This document shows positions 44,232-53,200 of a stretch of 64,000 nucleotides of DNA, one piece after another (within the stretch, counting starts at the first letter, position 1; the number at the start of each line of letters is the position of its first letter). Position numbers and translations under genes: made by a program. Source of the DNA: Symbiodinium natans (taxonomy: Eukaryota; Sar; Dinophyceae; Suessiales; Symbiodiniaceae); NCBI GenBank assembly GCA_905221605.1, contig CAJNDS010002564.1, positions 97,501 through 161,500 of the forward strand, in the 5' to 3' direction. The notes under the pieces were generated by a model. The model was not told the origin of the DNA, made no database searches, and saw nothing but the letters and a program-made list of their open reading frames with translations.

Positions 44232-47200
44232 TTGTTTGCTTGCAGTTCTTGCTGCATCGCCATGGCATTCCTTCTGCGATTCCTGCTTTCTTTCTGGATT
44301 TTCCTGCATGTGCTGGCGGGCCCGGAGGTTGACGAGCTCTACGCTGAACTTTTGGCGGAGGCCGACATGCCAAGCCTGACTGCCCCGATGGCAGCTCCGG
44401 TTGATGCATCTGCAGCATCATCTGAAGTGACTGGTGCCAGCTCTGCCAGCTTGGTGCCGCCCTTGCCAAATGCGACCGCTGCACCTGCCACACCGACTCT
44501 TGGTCGCAAGCCGAAGGTGCGCCCTGGCCCTACGAATCTTCTACACGAGCTGCTCCATGGGCCGCCAACGATCACTGCTGCTGCGGAAGACACAGGCCAC
44601 GCGGGTCTGTCGGACCCCTCTCCTGCGGAAGGTGCCACCATGCTTAGTGGCCCACCTGCGGAGATCTTCCTCGGGTACACGGTGAACACGGAGGGCGAGA
44701 CGGGCGAGGCTTGGGCTCCTGACGACACTATGGTTGATGTGATGCTGGACAGCCCGGACAGCGAGCTTGAAGAGCTGCCAACACTGCAAGCGCAGCCTAT
44801 TACTGGGTCAGGGTCTGAGGCTGGATCTGAGCCTACAGAAGACCCCAGCAATTCCTCAGAGCCTGATGCCAGCTGCAGCACTGGAGCACCACATCGTCCT
44901 CCTCCTGCCGTTACACCGCGCTCCGGGGTATATGTTCACAGTCAAGCCTGCCAGGCGGTACCAACCACACGCAGCGTGTCAGTTCAGGCGGAGGGCTCGG
45001 CCATCGATGACGCGATACAGAAGCGGCACATGCCGAGACCGTTGCCCCCACCCAAGCACAGACGAGAAGGCCAGTCGTGCGATCTTTCGGACCCTTGTTT
45101 CGTTCAGGGTTGTCGCTGGGTTGGGGTTGATTGCTTCTGTCCCGCACTGCACTTACTTGCTAGCATGTGTCGGTTTTCACTGACCTCGCAGGCTGAAGTA
45201 ATGATGTGCAATGACAAGCACATGATCCCTACATGGCAGGCCATTGCTGCACTCCCGTGCCCTCATGTGCATGCACCGCGCCACACCCGCCAACCGAAGC
45301 CACAGGATGCCGCTGAATCACCTGGTACCCTTGTTATCAGACTGGACCGCCTGGATCCAACTGCACTTGTACGTTGTGCAAGACCAATCCATGGCACCAT
45401 GCTATGTACCTCCCATACTGCAGGATCAACTACGTGCAGACAGATGAGTCCGGCCTTGGACGAACGCCCTGCCCAGACTGTGCTATCTGAAGTCAGGGTA
45501 GACTGCTGCCACCAGCTGCTGAGACGCTGGACGCAAAATGCATCCCTGTGCACAGAGAGAGCAGCCCCGTCCGGGGTCATGTTGCTTCGACAGCCTCCTC
45601 GCAGAGGCATCATGCAGTCTGCCCTTCGACGCACACATGTGTTCAATGTCAGCAGTGACCGTTTCCACACATGCTTCACCTATATGTGCAAATTAGGCTC
45701 CAGGCTGTGCGGGCATAGATACAGGGCACCCGAGGCGCCTCCAACTACTGCTGCACCGAGGCCCAAGGTCATAGGTCCTCCCCTCCTCGCAATCCATACG
45801 CCCCCTGTCCAGGACATGGAAAAACTGTTCGGCTCCACCTCGGACTCGACCTCCAGCTCGGACACCGACTCGGATCAGGCCAACCTTGAAAGGCGCCTTG
45901 ACGTTGCGGTGGAGGCACACAGGATAACCATGCACTGCCCAGAGGTCCGAACATCCAGAGGTGAACCGGCCATGTTGGTGGCACAGCTCATCCTTCATGC
46001 TTGGCATAGGATTGCACATTTGACGAGTGGCTCCTCAGCATCAGTGCCGTGCCCAGATGCTGCCTCGCTCTCCACTAGCACATACCTGCCCTGTGAGGGC
46101 AATGCCTCCTCTCCATCTGTGACTGCAACGGGATATGCTGAGGAGCGTCATGTCAGGCCCAGGCTCCAGGACACACACACGAGCACACAGCATGCTGCTG
46201 TGATGATGCGACCGGGCACTACTGCTCGCATGTATGAGCACATGCCTGGCTGTTGCTTGCCTCTTGGTGTACAGATTGACGATGCTCTGTCTGCCCTGCC
46301 ACCAGCTGAAAGGGACAGGACCGTCCCATCAATCAGTGACGTGCTCCAACGGCGACCGACCACCGATCATATCAGCAGCAACCTCGGATACCTGCATCTT
46401 CCCGAGTGCATACCTGGCTCGCCTGATGTCCGCCCCAGGTACGTGTCCTGCGAACCATCACCAACAGGACGGTCCCGGCAACTCCTAGATATCGAGGTTC
46501 ACCTAAAGGCCGAGCCGGTAGGCCACTGCCAGAACGCCTGCCACCGCCAAAAGTGTTCTGCAGGGATTGGAGACAGGGCTCATTGTTCTTCTGCTTCTGT
46601 ATCGATGACTAAGCATGCACTGAGCTTCACTGCGTACACGAACGTAGCCGCTGCGTCACCTGGACCCTATACATGTCCTGCAGCCCATCCTACACTGCAA
46701 GCATGCGGTCTTGGGTCTGAATGGGGCATACGTTCTACATCACCTCGTTTGCTCCGAGCTCACTCATGCGCACTAACATGTGCAAGTGCTGCGAACTGTC
46801 AGCGAGCCACTCCTGTGGTTTTCCCCGTTGCTCACTTTGGCCCAGGTCTGTCAAAGACTACATCCAGGCGGACTGTGATCGACACTAGATACTCCGTGGA
46901 ACTCACGGAAACAATTACCTTGTCTGAATCTGCCCAGGAGACTGTGCATGGAAATTTGACCCTGACCTACGACAACTGGTGTGGAGCTCATTCTCTGAGC
47001 ACACTCTTTCTGTTGGACATGCGCCCAGCGAGCATCGCACATCCCCTGCAAAATGCCTGTCCCATGTACTGTCATGCTGAGTTTCGGCCAGCTCGTAGAA
47101 GGGCTTCCCTCGGTTCTGCTAGGGTCCTGACCTCGCTATGGCGCCCAAGAAAACGCTCAAGAGGCCAGCCACCGGAAAAAGCTCGAAACCGGGCCCCTCA

Positions 47201-50200
47201 ATCCTGCGAAGGGGACGGTTTGCGCCTTCGAATGAAGACAGAAATGGGGCGATGGACGAGCATACGCTCAGCGACAGCAATGACTCTGATAGGAATGCCC
47301 TTGACCTGCCCGAGGCCCCCTCAGTCTGTGGCTCAACTGTCGCAACAGGACCCAAGGCTGCACCAAATTCCCCGTCTTCCTCCTCCAGGACGGCCACGGA
47401 CACGAATGATGCTCACAGTACTCCTGCTGGAGCAATTGGGGGTGCCCGACTTTCACCGGGCCCTAGGATCAGACCATCGATTCCAGGTGAGGCCTCCGCA
47501 GCCAGTACAGGTGAAACTCCTGCCTCCAGAACGGCAAGCATTCTTCGAGCTGGGCTCAGAGCCAGAGCAACACGCTCCAAAAGCCCGCCTCCACCCAGAC
47601 CAAGTCCACCCATGGAAGCACCTGGAGGACCACCTCCACCCACAGTGGGGCACTTGCCTGCTGGACCCCCACCACCCACTGAGAGCATGGGACCCACTCT
47701 GCGACCACCACCTCATGGTGAGCTCCGGCCGATTACCGCCACCCATCCCCCAGCAGCACCCGTTGGAGGCTGCACAGCAGGAGGGCGCTCTGATGGCCAC
47801 CTTAGCCCGGCGGGACCCCCCGCACCGCGCCCAGCTGCCATTACCTTACCCCTCACCTACTCGCCAGAGAGGACACCATCGGTCACACTCCCACCCGGAT
47901 ACGGAGCCCGACCGACCAACGGCATACACGCCTGGATCAGACCATCAGCTCGTGCTCCTGGCATCCTGGAAGGACGACCTCCACATGCGGGCATTGCAGC
48001 CCCAGGCTCCCCCAACACTCCCGCCATCCTTGAAGAAGCCGCGGAGGATGCAGCAAGGGATACACCATGATGGCCCTTCGTGCCACTTGTTACCTCATGC
48101 CTGGTTCGCTCCCACGACGCCTGCGCTTTTTCATGGCACCCCTGAACCCAGGGGTAGGATGTCTCCTAAACCCAGGATCATTGCTAGCAAAGCCTGGCAC
48201 CTGCTACGTAGATGGAAATTCAGATACCTACGCACGTGCACCCGGAGCAAGAGAAAACGCAATGTAGCTTGTCTCTGGTGCTTGCATGACTGGGTGTCGA
48301 ATGCACTTACCGCCCTTCTTCCCTTCCTTCTTTCCTCTCTCCTTCGTTTCTTGACACACTGTATCCCCATATCATATGCGCCAACAAAGGCTGATCGCGG
48401 TCCCAAACCCGCGTCCCGAACGAGAACACGATCCAGGCTGCTCCTGTCACTACTCTTTCTTTGGCAAGTGCAAGCAAGCCGTGCTGCATCATTCAGTTCG
48501 GGTGAGCCGAGGGTTGGATCAGAGGCCACTGATCCTGGAGCCAGTACCTCACTTCCTTCTCGCCATACGCCGGCGAACCCAGGCCACTATGTCCCTACAC
48601 TAACTGGCTGCAGAAAACGATCTTTTAAGAGAGCAGTCCTTCGTGCCAGACACTTTGGAATTACACGCTACCGAGGCAGACTTTGCTCCGTCCACGACCT
48701 TCTTGGTCGAGGTGAACAGTCACACCCTGACACCACGTCTCCACATCGGTCCACTCCTCGTCCCCCACCACCAGGTCTCAGATGCAGCATTATGACCTGG
48801 AACGCGGGAGGCTTAACGGTCACAGTATGGAATGAATTCCTCACCTGGCTGTTAAAGACTCCGCATGGGCATGACATCGTATGTATCCAGGAGACGTACT
48901 TGCGGGATGACTTTGAATGGGACGATGATCACTGGTCATACATCCATCATGGAAGCCATAAGCCTAAGGAGGCAGGTCTACTTATGTGCATTTCCAAGAA
49001 ACTGGCTCAACCACACATGATCAAGCACACCCCTGTCCTTGTCGGCAGGCTGCAGCATGTACGCATCTTCTTCCCCAAAGGCCATCAGCCATTAGACGTG
49101 CTCCATGTGTACCAACACGCATGGTATCATCAAAAGAATGATGATCAACAGGACTGGTGGAGAGGCGCAACTGAGCGCCGACATCGATTTCTTCAGAGGC
49201 TCCAGGCCACCGTTCGCAGCTTCCCTATTCGTAACCCGCTCTGTCTTATAGGTGACTTCAACACCTCGCTGCCACACATGACAGGGCTCACTGGCATGGG
49301 TCGACCCACAAAATCCGGTCCCCAATCCGACACTGCCGATTTGTGTGCGTTCTTAGAAGTCCATCGCCTCGTAGCTTGCAACACCTTTGGCAGGGCTCCT
49401 GCTGCTTCCTTTGTCAATGAGTCCACAGGTGCCGCAACACAGATTGACTTCATCATGCTCAGGCAGTTCCACAGTGATAGGGAGAGCAAAAAGGCCAAGC
49501 CGTTCAACTGGCCGGTTGCTGCCTCTCGCAAAGGTGCTCAACATATCCCCGTACAGGCCAGCTTCTCTCTAGACTGGAAGCCATGGGGCCTGTCTTCTGC
49601 CCTGGAACTCCAGAACAACATCCAACCCAGGCAAGTTTCCGACGCCCTCAAGCAGGATCCCAATCTGGAGGCCGACTTCGTCTGCAACCTAAAAGTCCGG
49701 CTTCCGCCTCAGCCCACTGCGGCCCAGCTCGATCTTGCGCTTAAGCAGGCTTGGCATGACACCAGTGCCCGACCTGCCTTATCCCCACCTGACATCAAAG
49801 ACAGACCCCATGAACAGGTCCTTTCCCTCTGGCAGGCACGTGCGGCGTTGCTTCAGGCACCGGTCTCAGACTCCCAACTTCACAACTGCTTTCACCAATG
49901 GAGACTCCTTGCACCGGCCATTCGAGCTGAGCGCCTGCTGAAACAGGCGGCAAGACAGCGCAAACGCGACTTCTTGAATGACTGCTTGTCACAAGCTGAG
50001 ACAGCAGCTGCATCGGGCAATCACACAGTGGTGTATAGAATGCTCAAAGTGCTTGCCCCCAAGCAACAGCGCAAACGAATTCAAATTCGGACTCCTCAAG
50101 GCCAGGTGCAACGCCCTGCTGCTGAACGCGACACCCTTGTCGCGTACTATGAAGAACTTTATCAGGCACCCTCAGCGGAACCTGCCCTGGATGCTTGTCC

Positions 50201-53200
50201 AGTGATATACACTGCCGATCACTGCTTGCATGCCCTGCGAGCCCTGCCACGACCCAAATCAGTTCTTCCAGGTGCAGCCCCAGGCATACTCTGGGCCCTT
50301 GGAGCCAGCGCTATTGCGGAGGAGGCGACCCGCATTCTCAATGATGCGCTCTCCGCACTACCTGACCCGCCGCAGCCTGAGCTCACGGACATTTCCCTTT
50401 GCCTGTTGCCCAAACCCGCTAAAATAGCTCAGCAACCCTCAGATGTGCGTCCGATAAGCCTCTTACATCCACTCAACAAAATACAGGCAAGCATGCTGGC
50501 TTCCATGGTCAAGCCCTTCCTTGACTCCTATCTGCGAGGTGTCCCGCAATATGCGTATGTAAGTGGCAGATCTGCACCTGAGGCACTCGGCAGAGTGTTC
50601 TCACACTTGCATTCCGTCCGTCAGCTCGCACCCAAAAAGGAGCGCATGGTCCAACGTCGGCAGCAAGGACTTACTCGCACAGAATGCTCGGGAGGGCTCA
50701 CCTTCTCCCTGGATGTTGCAAAAGCCTTTGACACCATTCCTAGATGGGTCATTCAAGCTGCTTGCGTTGATGCGGGTATCCCACAGCACATACTACAGCA
50801 CATCGATGCAGTTCATGCTTATCTCCGAGTTGGCATTAATCACTTTGGGCACCATGGCTCTTGCCGCACAAGCCGCGGCATTCGACAAGGATGTAATCTC
50901 GCACCTTCATTATGGTGTCTCGCCACGGCCTTTGTCTATAAGCAATTGCTTAAAGCACTGGGGCCCAATGCGGCTGAGATTCTCACGATTTTCGCCGATG
51001 ATGTCATTGCCCAATGGAAAATCAATGATCTGGCCGAGCTGAGGCAGACAATGAGCCAGCTCACGATCTTGATCGCCACATTGAGGCACTTCGGCATGGA
51101 CGTCAGCGCACAAAAGAGTGTCATTTTATACTCCTTGCATGGGCGCAAGGCCGAAAAATTCCTGTGCAATGCCCGCTTCAAACGTGCTGACAAGTGGCAC
51201 ATGCGCGTCAGCCCGGACCTTGACTTCCCAATCGTCCGCCAGCATAAGTACCTAGGGGTTATAATCTCTTATGGCAGCTTTGAAGCCCATACCCTGGAAC
51301 ATCGCACCCACTGCGCCTCCACGGCTTTTTCCAGGCTGCGACACATCCTATGCACCAAGAATGTCTTATCGACGATCAAGAGGGTGCAACTCTGGAAGGC
51401 CATCATTTGGCCCACACTAAAGTATGGACTCACGTCTCTCCTTCTGTCTGTCCATGAACAGATCCAAGTGGTTGGATACGTTGCCAGACAACTTCGAGCG
51501 ATCACCGGGCAGCTGGCCCATCACACGCATGAAACCACTAGGGATTTTCTTGAAAAATGGAACTTTCAGCCGCTGTGCATCCTTTCGGCCGAGGTTGGGA
51601 CCAACTGCCGGCGGTACGAGGCACAGGCCGATCTGCACATCACCCGCGTCACACAGTGGCATGCCCTTCTTTCATCCACCTATGCCACAGGGTTGGGCTC
51701 CACCCAGGACCGTGCACAACTTACACCTGTCGATGCTGTGATCTCCCGCACATACCAATGCCCAGATTGTCCCTCGTGCTTCGCCACTGCAGGCCTGCTG
51801 CAAGTACATAGGGTCAAAAGCCATGGCCAAGCCAAGATCCTTGAAAAGCGGAAACAGGCACAAATGCAGAATCAAGTCGAGCATGCGCTGCATGGAGTGC
51901 CCACATGCAAGCATTGCCTGCATGAGTTTAATGGTTGGCGCAACTTCAACTCTCATATCCTGCTTGGTAACTGCCCCGTCCTGACCGCAGCCACAACCAC
52001 ACAGGCCAACATTGACACCGCTGTGCCTCCGACTGCACCGAATGAGCCGGCGCCGAATACGGATGCCAACACCTCCGAGTTGGGTGACCATTCCCCTGTA
52101 TCCACTTTTGTGCAGACGATCTCACAGGAAAGCTCCTACACAGCACTTGCTGTCACCACAGGTCCAGAATGGAGACGGGTAGTCGGAGCAGGCCAACTTC
52201 ATGCTAGGATGAAAAACTTTTGTCCTGAATGCGGGCTATATGCAGCAAATCCGTCGCGCATCAAGGTACATATGCGTGCCAAACATAAGGACTGTCTTGA
52301 TCGGCTCGAGCATTCGGAAGTGCTTGCCTCCTGTGTTCGAACGCGAAAGCCCTGCGTGTACTGTGGTCAGCACATACCTAAGTCCACCTTTGAGGGCACA
52401 CATGCAACTGGCTGCTATGTGCTGTGGCAATCTATGTATGCCATGCTGCAATCTGGCCTGACACCCTCAGGTCTCGACTATGTCAGCAAACGCTACCGAG
52501 ATTCCAGATGGGGAAGAGCTGAACCTCTTCAAGAGATTCATGCCCAGCCAGCAGGCGGAGAAGGAGCAGGAGGATGCCCCGGAAAGGGCTTCGAAGCAGC
52601 AGCGCACCAAGGAGATAGTGCAAAAGGGGGGGAGCGGACGCCACGGCAAGGGCAAGGGATCCAGTCGGGGCCCTCAGCAGCCAGCCTTTCGTTCCAGGTG
52701 CTCTTCGGACAAGCAGCAGGGCCTCAGCGATCAAAACCTGTTCCTTCTTTGTCAGATGCTGATCCGCCTTGTGCTACGCCAGGGAGATGCACTGAGGATC
52801 TTGGCTCTCGACACCTCACTGGTCCTGTGGCTCCGGACTGGACTTCCAGCGGGAGTCCCGGAAGCGATGTTCACGGCTGCCCAGAAGTGGAAGGAGCTTC
52901 GGGAGGCAGGAGAGGTGAAGGCCCCACTGCGACACATCCTGTGGCTGTGCCTCCTCACAGAGCTCGAAGCCAGGACAAACCCGGCCAAGCTCACGGAGGA
53001 AACCAAGACTCACTTAACGAAAATGGGCTTCATCAAGGACGGACAGTGGCTCTACCTGAAGTGGTCCTTCGAGGAGAACAAGCTGCTTACGGACACTGCC
53101 CGGAGCCCCATCTCCCTCGAGGACGCCCATCAGCAAGTGAAAGACCTCCTGCGAATGTCCCAGGATCCCCAGGTCATCACCAGGTTCCATCCGACTCGCC

